A DNA stretch of 64,000 bases. Source: Uliginosibacterium sp036017065 (lineage in GTDB: Bacteria; Pseudomonadota; Gammaproteobacteria; Burkholderiales; Rhodocyclaceae). Below the pieces are notes generated by a model, which saw only the letters and a program-made list of their open reading frames with translations, had not been told where the DNA came from and searched no databases. How positions within the stretch are numbered: position 1 is the first letter of the stretch; every line of letters starts with the position of its first letter. Made by a program: the position numbers and the translations under genes. Location of the stretch: the NCBI RefSeq assembly GCF_036017065.1, contig NZ_JAYXHR010000003.1, positions 186,001 to 250,000 on the forward strand, in the 5' to 3' direction. Positions 42,753 to 51,112 of this stretch are shown here, one piece after another.

Positions 42753-43460
42753 ATGGCCGCCACCCTGCATTACATCTACGACCCGCTGTGCGGCTGGTGC
42801 TATGCCGCTGCGCCCTTGATCGAAGCCGCGGCCGCGCTACCCGGCCTGCGTATCGACATGCATGCAGGCGGCATGATGGCGGGCAGCGCGCGGCGACCGG
42901 TGACGGAAGGTTTGCGCAACTACGTGCTGCCGCACGACGAACGCATCACGAAGATGACCGGCCAGCCCTTCGGCGACGCTTATCGTGATGGCTTGCTGCG
43001 CGACACCACCGCGGTGCTGGATTCGGAGCCGCCAATCACCGGCATCCTCGCTGCGGAACGGCTGGTCGCCGGTGGTGGCTTGCGCATGCTTCATCGCGTG
43101 CAGCAGGCGCATTACGTGGAGGGACAACGCATCGCGGATGCGGCTGTTCTCGAAGCCTGCGCGAAGGACATTGGCCTGGATACGACAGCATTCTCGCAGG
43201 CCTGTGCGGAGCAGGCCGGCGCGAAAACCCAGGCGCATATCGATGCCAGCCGACGCATGCTGGACGAGGTGGGTGGCTCCGGCTTTCCCACGGTGGTGCT
43301 GCAGACGAGCGAAGGGGTGGGGCGTGTGGAGCTGGGTGAATTCCTGGGCCAGCCGCAGGTCTTCGCGGAGAAGCTCGGCGAATGGCTGGACAGCCTGCCG
43401 GCCAGCGAGATCACCGTGGCGGACGGACCTGCCTGCGACCTGGATGGTCGAAACTGCTGA
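42753..43460 (+). CDS. DsbA family (FrnE-like) thioredoxin-fold protein
   Basis: The 235-residue protein has the redox motif CGWC in YDPLCGWCYAAAPL near residues 13-16, then a helical insert and the cis-Pro strand GSGFPTVVLQTSEG. It lacks a signal peptide, so it is a cytoplasmic DsbA-like oxidoreductase or isomerase rather than periplasmic DsbA. The cytoplasmic location resembles FrnE-type proteins. GAAGGAG precedes the ATG. It converges with the catabolic operon that ends at 43488. Confidence 0.82.
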   Translation: MAATLHYIYDPLCGWCYAAAPLIEAAAALPGLRIDMHAGGMMAGSARRPVTEGLRNYVLPHDERITKMTGQPFGDAYRDGLLRDTTAVLDSEPPITGILAAERLVAGGGLRMLHRVQQAHYVEGQRIADAAVLEACAKDIGLDTTAFSQACAEQAGAKTQAHIDASRRMLDEVGGSGFPTVVLQTSEGVGRVELGEFLGQPQVFAEKLGEWLDSLPASEITVADGPACDLDGRNC

Positions 43461-43487
43461 GGCGCCTCTGGTCCCGGCGTTGCAGGG

Positions 43488-44282
43488 TCAGCGATACAAC
43501 CGGACGCGCGTGCTGCCGACACCTTCGAAGCTGACCGCGACGGTGACACCGCTCGCATCCGGTTCCACCCACTGCATGCCGCACCAGCTGCCGGTCGTCA
43601 CCATGCATCCCTTGCGGGCGACGCCTGCCTGCGTGGCGACGTGACGCAGCCAGTACGGCAGCACCCAGGTGGGCCGGCTGCAGGGATGGCCGCCGCGTTG
43701 CGCGACGATCCCGTGTTCGCCGGCGGTGACGCGCAGGGCGATCGCCTGCCAGTCGTGCGCGGAGTTCGCCACCCAGTCGCCGATCACCAGGCCGCCATGC
43801 GACTGGTGGTCGGCAAGCTTGAAGGCCTCCGGTGCGTCCATGCCGATGCGCCAGCGTGAATCCACCAGCTCGATGCTGACGCACAGCGCGTCGAACGCGG
43901 CCAGTACCGCGGCATCGTCCATCGCCGCCGCCTCGGCTGCGCTCACGTCGCGGCCAAGGCGAAAGCAGATTTCCGTCTCGACGCCGACCCGCGGCAACAG
44001 GCCGCGCCGGTAGCTGCCGTTCTGGGTGCGTACCGCCGTTTCCGGCAGCGGGATGCAGACCGGGCTGCCGTCGCTGATAGCACCGGCCTTCCATACGGTG
44101 GCAGTGCTGCGCGGCGCCCAGCCCAGCTCCGCCGACAAGGCATCCTGGATGGCAGCGATCTGCTCGCCGTCGGCGGGCGCGACCAGGCCGGTCAACTCGG
44201 CACCGGCGTGCTGGTGACGTGCCCTCAGCAAGGTCTGCAGGACGGCGTGGCTGTCAGCGTCGAGCATCGTGTGTCTGCTCAT
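43488..44282 (-). CDS. 2-keto-4-pentenoate hydratase / FAH-like protein
   Basis: The 264-residue protein resembles the MhpD branch of the fumarylacetoacetate hydrolase superfamily: GVETEICFRLGRD, IELVDSRWRIGMDAPEAFKLADHQSHGGLVIGDWV, and a C-terminal SFEGVGSTRVRLY. These enzymes use Mg2+ to hydrate or cleave 2-oxo acids, usually late in ring or dicarboxylate breakdown. The ATG overlaps the stop of the deacetylase gene (ATGA). The first four residues are tentative, since MLDADS begins five codons later. Confidence 0.75.
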   Translation of the reverse strand: MSRHTMLDADSHAVLQTLLRARHQHAGAELTGLVAPADGEQIAAIQDALSAELGWAPRSTATVWKAGAISDGSPVCIPLPETAVRTQNGSYRRGLLPRVGVETEICFRLGRDVSAAEAAAMDDAAVLAAFDALCVSIELVDSRWRIGMDAPEAFKLADHQSHGGLVIGDWVANSAHDWQAIALRVTAGEHGIVAQRGGHPCSRPTWVLPYWLRHVATQAGVARKGCMVTTGSWCGMQWVEPDASGVTVAVSFEGVGSTRVRLYR

Positions 44283-45193
44283 CGCGTGGCCGGCACCTGT
44301 TGCGCGAAATGCGCGGCGATCTGCTCCGCCGTCGTGACCCAGCAGGCCTCGCGGTGCTGTGCGATATGCGCCAGCGCGCGACGCAGGTGGCGCAGGCGGA
44401 AGGGCTGGCCGATGATCATGGCATGCAGGGCGATGCCCATCGTCAGTGGTTGCTCGGCGGACTGCGCGAGCAGCTCGTCGAACTGGTCGACGATCATGTC
44501 GGCGAACTCGCTGGCGCTCACCTGGCGGCCCATGATGGCGGCGCTGTCGTTGATCTCCTGCGGGTAGGGCAAGGCCAGCAGCGGACCATTGTGGGTGCGC
44601 AGCCACACCGGCTGATCGTCCATGCACCAGTCCATGATGTAGCGATAGCCGGCCTGCTGCAGCAGTTCCGGCGTGCGCAGCGTCTCGGCGATCCACGGGC
44701 TCAACCAACCACGTGGTGCCACGCCTTCGTGCAGTGCGATGGTGTGGGTTACTTCCTCGATCAGCTCGCGTTCTTCGCCTTCGCTGAAGTCGGCCTGGTG
44801 TTCGGAGTTGGTGCGGCCATGCGCGGCGATCTCCGCACCATAGTCGCGGAAAGCGGTGACCAGTTGCGGGCAGGCCGCGTACAGCTCGGAGTTCACCAGC
44901 AGCGACACCGGCAACTGGTGCGCGCGCAGCACGTCAAGCAGGCGCCAGGCGCCCACGCGGTTGCCGTACTCGCGCCAGGAGTGGTTCAGCACGTCCGGGC
45001 TGGGCATGTTGGGCACCAGGTCCTCGCGCATGCCTTCGTCGAAGGCGTAGTGCTCCAGGTTCAGCGCGATGTACACCGCCAGTCGCTTGCCGTTGGGCCA
45101 GTTGAAGTCCGGCCGCTCGACGATGGGCGAGTAGGGATAGCGGCCGTGTTCGCGCAGCGGGAAGTTGAGGCGGGGGGAGCGGGGGGCGGTCAT
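44279..45193 (-). CDS. Polysaccharide deacetylase family protein, allantoinase (PuuE)-like
   Basis: The 304-residue protein has a NodB-type barrel: KRLAVYIALNLEHYAF, HSWREYGNRVGAWRLLDVL, the His-rich EIAAHGRTN, and GWLSPWIAETLRTPELL. Absence of a signal peptide and these blocks place it near PuuE-type allantoinases and related cytoplasmic amidohydrolases rather than cell-wall deacetylases. It overlaps both neighbours by 4 bases, so it is co-translated with the racemase-like and hydratase-like proteins. Substrate is not known. Confidence 0.75.
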   Translation of the reverse strand: MTAPRSPRLNFPLREHGRYPYSPIVERPDFNWPNGKRLAVYIALNLEHYAFDEGMREDLVPNMPSPDVLNHSWREYGNRVGAWRLLDVLRAHQLPVSLLVNSELYAACPQLVTAFRDYGAEIAAHGRTNSEHQADFSEGEERELIEEVTHTIALHEGVAPRGWLSPWIAETLRTPELLQQAGYRYIMDWCMDDQPVWLRTHNGPLLALPYPQEINDSAAIMGRQVSASEFADMIVDQFDELLAQSAEQPLTMGIALHAMIIGQPFRLRHLRRALAHIAQHREACWVTTAEQIAAHFAQQVPATR

Positions 45194-45939
45194 GCCTGGC
45201 CTCCGTCGAAGTAGCGGGACAGTTCAGGGCCGAGGCCGACGACCTCACGCCTGGGCAGTGCAGAGAGGCTGCCCGTGCGGGCCTTCGGCTTGGCCAGCCG
45301 CACCAGTGTTTCCGCCTGCGGCACCGCGCAGGACACACCATCGAGCAGCGGCACCGGGACCTGATCCTGCAGGCGCAAAGGCACGCCGGCCATCACCGCG
45401 CCAGCGAGGATGACGACCTCGGCGTAGTCGCGTTCCACCAGCTCCTTCGCGGCGGCGACGGTGAGGCGGTCGGCCTCCGCCTGGTCGCCCTGGCCGTAGG
45501 GCGAACTGCTGTCCACCACGCGCCAGCCGGCCACGCGTGCATCCATGCCGTGCAGGCTGACGACCTCCTGATACAGCGGCAGCACGCGGCTGCCGAACAC
45601 CACGATGCCGACGCGGCTGCCCAGCATGCAGGCGGTGAGCAGGGCCGCCTCGGTGATGCCGACCACCGGGATGTCCAGCATCTCGCGCGCGGCACGCAGC
45701 GCGCTGTCGTAGGACACGGCGATGACGACCGCGTCGCAGCCATCCGCATGCTGCGCCAGTGCATCCAACGTGGCGTGCTCGCCGATCGCCACCTCGCTGC
45801 GGGTGGTCATCACCCGCGCGCCGAAGCGGCCGGTGGCGGGAACGATCTCGGTGTCCGGTCGCGCCACGCGGCGCGCTTCGGCCGCCACCTTGTCGGTGAC
45901 GAACTGCGAGGTATTGGAGTTCAGCAACAGCAGGCGCAT
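45190..45939 (-). CDS. Asp/Glu/hydantoin racemase family protein lacking the usual cysteines
   Basis: The 249-residue protein has the hydantoin-racemase frame: LLLLNSNTSQFVTDKV, GCDAVVIAVSYDSALRAARE, TEAALLTACMLGSRVGIV and YAEVVILAGAVMAG. In active racemases a Cys stands in the second and fourth of these strands; here the aligned residues are about V75/S76 and G180/A181. It may act by another mechanism or bind ligand only. It is the second gene of the gntR operon, 45 bases after gntR. Confidence 0.75.
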   Translation of the reverse strand: MRLLLLNSNTSQFVTDKVAAEARRVARPDTEIVPATGRFGARVMTTRSEVAIGEHATLDALAQHADGCDAVVIAVSYDSALRAAREMLDIPVVGITEAALLTACMLGSRVGIVVFGSRVLPLYQEVVSLHGMDARVAGWRVVDSSSPYGQGDQAEADRLTVAAAKELVERDYAEVVILAGAVMAGVPLRLQDQVPVPLLDGVSCAVPQAETLVRLAKPKARTGSLSALPRREVVGLGPELSRYFDGGQA

Positions 45940-45984
45940 GGCGGTTCCAGTGAGGGAGCGTTCGGGTGGAGTTCTTCGGGGCGT

Positions 45985-46773
45985 TCAGTTGAAGATGTCT
46001 TCGAGCGCCACCGGCTTGTCGTCGGTGGGGCCGAGTCGTACGGAATGCTCGATGTGTTCCAGGTGATGCAGCATCAGGCGCACGGCACGTTCCTCGTCGT
46101 GCGCGGCGATGGCATCCACCAGCTGGGCGTGGTCGTCGTCGGGGCAGGCGTCGCTGTAGGGCGCGCTGAACAGGATGATGATCAGCACGGTGAGCATCTC
46201 CAGCTCGCGGATGGTGCGGGCGAGGATGCTGTTGCCGGACATGTCCGCCATCAGCAGGTGGAACTCGCCGGTCAGCGGGATGATCGCGTGCGGGTTGTCG
46301 CTGTGGCGTGCGGCTTCCTCGCGCCGGACGTGGGCCCGCAGCGTTTCGATCTGCGCCGGCGTCACCGTGCGCGCCAGTTCGCGGATCAATGCCGGTTCGA
46401 TCAGCCGGCGCGCAGCGAACACTTCGCGCGCCTGCTCCGGCGTGGGGCTGGCCACGAAGGCGCCGCGATTCGGGATGTTGATGGCGATGCAGTCATGCAC
46501 CAGCCGGCCGATGGCTTCGCGCACCTTGGTGCGGCTCACCTTGAAGATGTTGGCCAGGCGCTCCTCGATGAGTTGCGTCCCCGGCGGCAGCTTGTGCTCC
46601 ATGATCGCCAGCAGGATGCGGTCGAAGATCTCGTCGGAACTGAGCGCGCGCGTCCTGGCGGTCGCCGTTCTCGAACGCGGTGTACGTGTTGCCGCAGCGC
46701 GCGTCGATGCCGCATCCGCCGTCGCAGGTTTCGTGCTCCGTCTGTCTCCGGACTTGCCTGTGTTCTTTGTCAC
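45985..46773 (-). CDS. GntR family (FCD domain) transcriptional regulator
   Basis: The 262-residue protein has a Thr/Ala/Arg-rich tail (1-45), a winged helix (LPPGTQLIEERLANIFKVSRTKVREAIGRL) and an FCD ligand-binding domain with D/H metal-site candidates (EFHLLMADMSGN). Such proteins are usually repressors released by an organic-acid ligand. The start is GTG at 46771-46773 with GAGGAG 7 bases upstream. It is divergent from the TRAP operon; palindromes in the shared region are probable binding sites. Confidence 0.88.
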   Translation of the reverse strand: MTKNTGKSGDRRSTKPATADAASTRAAATRTPRSRTATARTRALSSDEIFDRILLAIMEHKLPPGTQLIEERLANIFKVSRTKVREAIGRLVHDCIAINIPNRGAFVASPTPEQAREVFAARRLIEPALIRELARTVTPAQIETLRAHVRREEAARHSDNPHAIIPLTGEFHLLMADMSGNSILARTIRELEMLTVLIIILFSAPYSDACPDDDHAQLVDAIAAHDEERAVRLMLHHLEHIEHSVRLGPTDDKPVALEDIFN

Positions 46774-46968
46774 GGGTGTCGCTCCTCTCGTCGTTCATGC
46801 AGCGCCATGAAGGCCGCTGTCGCCGATGCGCCGTTGCACTGTCGCGGTGCCATCACGTCGTCGTCGCTGTGCGCTCGCCGCATTCCGCGCAACACCCGGC
46901 AGATGCTGGGCGCGCTCCGTTCTGGACGCCTGCCGCAGGGCAGATGGCGCGTATACGACAAACCAACT

Positions 46969-46982
46969 GATTGCATGCAATC
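46969..46982. promoter_or_regulatory. Probable GntR operator, site 1
   Basis: GATTGCATGCAATC is a perfect 14-base palindrome. The same core recurs twice near the TRAP promoter. FCD-type GntR proteins bind short palindromes of this size. Confidence 0.6.
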
Positions 46983-47062
46983 CGCACCATCGTGTTGCGT
47001 CGACGCATGTCAATGCACCGAATTGGTGTTGATAACATATTGAATATTAACTGAAAAATTGC

Positions 47063-47104
47063 TTGACGCGTCGCATGCAATGTTTATAGTGGATTGCATA
47101 CAAC
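47063..47104 (+). promoter_or_regulatory. TRAP 1 promoter with overlapping GntR operators 2 and 3
   Basis: TTGACG (47063-47068) and TATAGT (47085-47090) are spaced by 16 bases. TCGCATGCAATG (47071-47082) lies in the spacer and ATTGCATACAAC (47093-47104) just after the -10 box. Both resemble site 1, so the regulator would block RNA polymerase. Confidence 0.6.
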
Positions 47105-47217
47105 GACACAAGGCCGTGTCGCGCATTGCCGGCAGAGCCGCTGGAAGCCAGTTTCCCGGTCCGGGTATTTCACCGGGCCTCCTCATCTTCCAACGTGCCT
47201 TCAACGGAGTCCGAGTC

Positions 47218-48237
47218 ATGCGTGCTGTCGTTCGTACTACTGCTGTCCGTACCACCCTCTCCGCGCTCGTCCTGGCGCTCGGCGTTTCCTTCGCCGGCGG
47301 CGTGTCCGCCCAGACGCGCCTGCGCATCGCCGGCAACTTCGCGTCCGACCACTCTTCGTCGGTCGCGATGCAGCAGTTCAAGAAGGAAGTCGAGTCCGCG
47401 TCCAAGGGCGCGCTGGTCATCGACGTCTTCGACAACCAGCAACTCGGCGGCGCGCAGGAGAACGTCACGCAGACGCGCGCCGGCACCATCGACATGACCT
47501 GGGTGGGCATGGCCTTCCTGTCGCGCACCGTGCCGGAGCTGGAGGCAGTGAGCCTGCCCTTCATGTTCCCGACCCGCGAGATCGCCTACAAGGTGATGGA
47601 CGGCCCGGTGGTCGACCTCATCGAAACCAAGATGGCCGACAAGGGCTTCACCTCGCTGGGCTTCATGGAGCTGGGCCTGCGCCAGGTGACCAACAGCCAG
47701 AAGCCGGTGAAGGGCATGGCGGACCTGAAGGGCATGAAGATCCGCATGCAACCGATCGAGACCCACCTCGCCACCTTCCGCGCGCTGGGTGCCAACCCGA
47801 TCGCGATGGACATCAAGGAGGTGTACTCCGCGCTCGACCAGAAGGTGATCGACGGCCAGGACAACCCCTTCGCGCTGATCCTCGCCAGCCGCTTCTTCGA
47901 GGTGCAGAAGCACGTCAGCAACACCGGCCATTTCTTCGACTTCATCGCGGTGGCCGCCAACAAGAAGAAGTTCGAGGCGCTGCCGGCCGACCAGCAGAAG
48001 ATCCTGCGCACCGCCATGAGCAATGCCATCGCCTGGCAGCGCAGCGTGTCGGCGAAGGCGGATGCCGACGCGCTGGTCGAGCTGCAGAAGAAGGGCATGA
48101 CCTACACCGAGATTCCTGCCAGTGAGCGCGACGCCATGAAGAAAGCGACCGCGCACGTGGTGGACGACGTGAAGAAGCGCCTCGGCGCCCCCTTCGTCGA
48201 TCAGGTGCTGGCCGAAGTGAAGAAGGCAGGCGGCTGA
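47218..48237 (+). CDS. TRAP transporter substrate-binding protein DctP, system 1
   Basis: The 339-residue periplasmic protein has a signal (VRTTAVRTTLSALVLALG..GVSAQ, cut near 32) and the DctP fold: QLGGAQENVTQTRAGTIDMTWVG and LKGMKIRMQPIE, the strand with the carboxylate-binding Arg. It delivers an organic acid to the DctQM pair encoded next. GGAG precedes the ATG. It is the first gene of the operon facing the GntR regulator. Confidence 0.9.
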   Translation: MRAVVRTTAVRTTLSALVLALGVSFAGGVSAQTRLRIAGNFASDHSSSVAMQQFKKEVESASKGALVIDVFDNQQLGGAQENVTQTRAGTIDMTWVGMAFLSRTVPELEAVSLPFMFPTREIAYKVMDGPVVDLIETKMADKGFTSLGFMELGLRQVTNSQKPVKGMADLKGMKIRMQPIETHLATFRALGANPIAMDIKEVYSALDQKVIDGQDNPFALILASRFFEVQKHVSNTGHFFDFIAVAANKKKFEALPADQQKILRTAMSNAIAWQRSVSAKADADALVELQKKGMTYTEIPASERDAMKKATAHVVDDVKKRLGAPFVDQVLAEVKKAGG

Positions 48238-48283
48238 GCGCTCCTCACATCCCGATGATCGAGCGAGGCAGGGAGGCCGAGCG

Positions 48284-48835
48284 ATGACCACCGATACACG
48301 AACCGCCGTGGCGGACCTGCCGACGAGCGTGGCGCACTACTGGTTGCGCCAGCTGACGGTGCTGCTGGACGTGCTTCACCGCATCAACTACTGGACGCTC
48401 GCCGGCCTCACCGCACTCATGGTGCTGCTGGTGTTCGCCCAGGTGGTGGCGCGCTACGTGTTCAACAGTTCCTTCGACTGGGCGGATGAACTCTCGCGCC
48501 TCGCCTTCGTGTGGTCGGTGTTCCTCGCCATCGCCATGGCGGTGCGCGAGCGCCTGCACATCGGCATGGAGATCCTCACCTCGCGCATTCCCGAACCCTG
48601 GCGCCACCAGCTCGCACGGCTGATGGACGGCGTCGCGGCCGGGCTGATGATCCTGGTGTGCTACCAGTCGGCCAAGCTGGCCTACGAACAGTGGGACGAG
48701 AAGCTGGCGTCGATGGACGCGAGCGGCGCCTGGTTCGTGATGGCCATCGTCGTCGGCGCCGGCCTGTCGGCGCTGGAGCTGATTCGTCTCGCCATGCTGG
48801 GCCAGCCGGCCAGCGGAGAGGTGGTGATCGAATGA
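48284..48835 (+). CDS. TRAP transporter small permease DctQ, system 1
   Basis: The 183-residue protein has four predicted helices (WTLAGLTALMVLLVFAQVVARYVF, LAFVWSVFLAIAMAV, GVAAGLMILVCYQSAKL, WFVMAIVVGAGLSALEL) with the DctQ motif FDWADELSR. It scaffolds the large permease. It overlaps dctM by ATGA, so stoichiometric translation is likely. Confidence 0.9.
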   Translation: MTTDTRTAVADLPTSVAHYWLRQLTVLLDVLHRINYWTLAGLTALMVLLVFAQVVARYVFNSSFDWADELSRLAFVWSVFLAIAMAVRERLHIGMEILTSRIPEPWRHQLARLMDGVAAGLMILVCYQSAKLAYEQWDEKLASMDASGAWFVMAIVVGAGLSALELIRLAMLGQPASGEVVIE

Positions 48836-50112
48836 GCGGCCTGATGACCTGGGGCTTCGTGCTCTTCGCCCTGCTGGGTATGCCGCTGTCCTTCGCCATC
48901 GGCATGGCGGCGCTGGGTGGGCTGGCGGCCAGCGACATCGACTTCAACATGCTGCCTTCGCGCATGGTGGCGTCGCTGGACTCCTTCCCGCTGCTGTCGA
49001 TCCCGCTGTTCATGGCGGCTGGCGAGCTGATGATCAAGGCCGGCCTGATGGAGCAGATGATCGCCTTCGCCAACGCCTTCATCGGCCGCGTGCGCGGTGG
49101 CCTGGCCCAGGTGGCGATGCTGGCCGGCGCCATCCTGTCGGCGGTGTCCGGCAGCGCGGTGTCGGACGCCAGTGCGCTGGCCTCCACCATGCACCCGTCG
49201 CTGAAGAAGAATTACGACGAGCGCTTCTCCACCGCGGTGATCGCCGCTTCCGCCAACCTCGGGCCGATCATCCCGCCCTCCGGCGCGATGATCGTTTACG
49301 CCTTCATGGCCGGGCCCAGCGTGTCGGTGGGAGGCCTGTTCATGGCTGGCACCATCCCCGGCATCCTGCTGACCGCGATCTTCATGTTCCAGTGCTGGTA
49401 CATCGCCAAGAAGCGTAACTACCCCCTGACTGGCGAGCCGGTGTCGGTGAAGAACATCGTGGTGCAGACGCGGCGTTCCTTCATCACCCTGCTGATGCCC
49501 ATCGTGTGCATCGGCGGCATCGTCGGCGGCGTGTTCACCGCCACCGAGGGCGCCGGCATCGGCGTGGTGTTCGCGCTGTGCATCGGTTTCTTCGTCACCC
49601 GCACGCTGAAGATGAAGGACCTGCCGGAAGTCTTCGTGCGCGCCGCACTGATGACGGCGGTGGTCGGCGCGATGATCGCCTTCGCCTCTACCGTCACCTT
49701 CCTGATGACGGTGGACATGGTGCCGCAGCAGCTGTCGGCGTGGATGAAGAGCGTCACCACCGACCCGCTGATGTTCAACCTGCTGGTGGCCGTCGTGCTG
49801 CTGCTGGTGGGCACCGCGATGGAGTCGAACGCGGCCTACATCATGCTGGTGCCGCTGCTGCATCCGCTGGCCTTGCAGTACGGCATCGACCCGCTGCTGT
49901 TCGGCTTCCTGTTCGTCTACAACCTGGTCATCGGCATGCTGACGCCGCCGGTGGGCGTGGTGCTGTTCGTGGTGTCCGGTGTCACCAAGGTGAAGATGGG
50001 CGAGATCACCTGGGCGGTGCTGCCCTTCATCGCGTCGCAGTACGCGCTGCTGCTGGCCTGCATGCTGTACCCGCCGATCGTCACCTGGTTGCCGAAGGCG
50101 ATGGGCTACTGA
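48832..50112 (+). CDS. TRAP transporter large permease DctM, system 1
   Basis: The 426-residue permease has about twelve helices. DctM marks are LLSIPLFMAAGELM, GAILSAVSGSAVSDASAL and AASANLGPIIPPSGAMIVYAF with its mirror segment near LTPPVGVVLFVVSG. It imports the substrate of DctP with Na+. It overlaps the decarboxylase-like gene by one base (TGATG). Confidence 0.92.
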   Translation: MSGLMTWGFVLFALLGMPLSFAIGMAALGGLAASDIDFNMLPSRMVASLDSFPLLSIPLFMAAGELMIKAGLMEQMIAFANAFIGRVRGGLAQVAMLAGAILSAVSGSAVSDASALASTMHPSLKKNYDERFSTAVIAASANLGPIIPPSGAMIVYAFMAGPSVSVGGLFMAGTIPGILLTAIFMFQCWYIAKKRNYPLTGEPVSVKNIVVQTRRSFITLLMPIVCIGGIVGGVFTATEGAGIGVVFALCIGFFVTRTLKMKDLPEVFVRAALMTAVVGAMIAFASTVTFLMTVDMVPQQLSAWMKSVTTDPLMFNLLVAVVLLLVGTAMESNAAYIMLVPLLHPLALQYGIDPLLFGFLFVYNLVIGMLTPPVGVVLFVVSGVTKVKMGEITWAVLPFIASQYALLLACMLYPPIVTWLPKAMGY

Positions 50113-50909
50113 TGGCGGGGGCGCTGGCGAGCCACGCACCAGTGCTGTCGGGCGGCGACGTGTACGCCGCGATGAAGGCCTACAGCCATCAGTACAGCTT
50201 CATCGGCGTCATCACGCCCTCCGGCAACTCGGTGGTGGAGCGCATCACGCTGGGCGTGGTGCGCCACCTGCCGCAGGTGTCGGTGCATTTCTCGCGCACG
50301 CCGGTGTACGGCAGCAGCGATCCGTCGCCGGACAGCTACGCGATGGACGGGCCGCTCGCCGCGGCGAGGCTGCTGGCCCACGCGGCGCCGCAGGTGCTGG
50401 TGTGGAACGGCAGCAAGGGCGGCACCATCGGCTTCTCCCACGACCGCCAGCTCGCGACCGCCATCACGCAGGAGACGGGCATCGCCGCGACGACGTCGAT
50501 CCTCGGCCTGGAGTCGGTGCTGCGCGAGCGCGACATCCGCCGCATCGCCGTGGTGACGCCCTATGGCGATGCCGGCCAGGCGAAGACGGTGGCCTGCCTG
50601 CAGGCCGAGGGCTACGAGGTGGTGGCGGAGGCGCACGCCGGCTACAGCGACAACCTGTCCTATGCCAGCGTGCCGTTCTCGCTGATCACCGACATGGCGC
50701 GGCAGGTCGCGCTGGCGCGACCGCAGGCCATCGTGTCCCTGTGCACCAACTTTCCGGCCGCGGTGCTGGCGGCGCCGCTGGAGGCCGAGCTGGGCATTCC
50801 CTTCTTCGACACCACTGCGCTGGGCGTGTGGCGTGCGCTGACGCTGTGCGGCGTCTCGACATCGCCCGCCGCGGCGCAGTGGGGCTCGCTGTTCGCGGGG
50901 CCGGCATGA
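50112..50909 (+). CDS. Asp/Glu racemase-fold enzyme, AMDase-like (one catalytic Cys)
   Basis: The 265-residue protein has the racemase fold but only the second active-site cysteine: Cys211 in IVSLCTNFPAA. The first strand reads LVWNGSKGGTIGF, so no Cys there. This single-Cys pattern is known from arylmalonate decarboxylases, whereas maleate isomerases and racemases keep both. It probably decarboxylates or isomerises the acid brought in by TRAP 1, with whose genes it is coupled. A 203-base gap then precedes TRAP 2. Confidence 0.7.
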   Translation: MAGALASHAPVLSGGDVYAAMKAYSHQYSFIGVITPSGNSVVERITLGVVRHLPQVSVHFSRTPVYGSSDPSPDSYAMDGPLAAARLLAHAAPQVLVWNGSKGGTIGFSHDRQLATAITQETGIAATTSILGLESVLRERDIRRIAVVTPYGDAGQAKTVACLQAEGYEVVAEAHAGYSDNLSYASVPFSLITDMARQVALARPQAIVSLCTNFPAAVLAAPLEAELGIPFFDTTALGVWRALTLCGVSTSPAAAQWGSLFAGPA

Positions 50910-51112
50910 TGGTTATGCCTGTCCGCTACCTGTCTTCAACCGCATTCGCCGTAAGGTCAAAACCTGAAAAATGCGGGCAACGAAGTTACGCATCCCCATC
51001 CGGCCGACCGCGCCTTGCGGCCTGGTCGGCCGGGCTTCACCACGCCGTGCGGCAGCCCGTGCCGTCCGGCATCGATCCCGAATCCCGATCCTTAGTTTCC
51101 AGGAGTTGCACC

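Larger units (their letters stand above)
46774..47217. other. Divergent control region gntR / TRAP 1
   Basis: No gene is supported. The region becomes AT-rich at 46960-47110 and carries three ATTGCATGCAAT-like sites and a sigma-70-like promoter. The 5' leader of dctP from about 47098 is 120 bases long and without an evident further element. Confidence 0.6.

Noticed and set aside
45190..45193. Frameshift or pseudogene suspected at gene overlaps in 43.5-46 kb
   Set aside because: Each overlap is a normal four-base ATGA coupling and all frames are intact.
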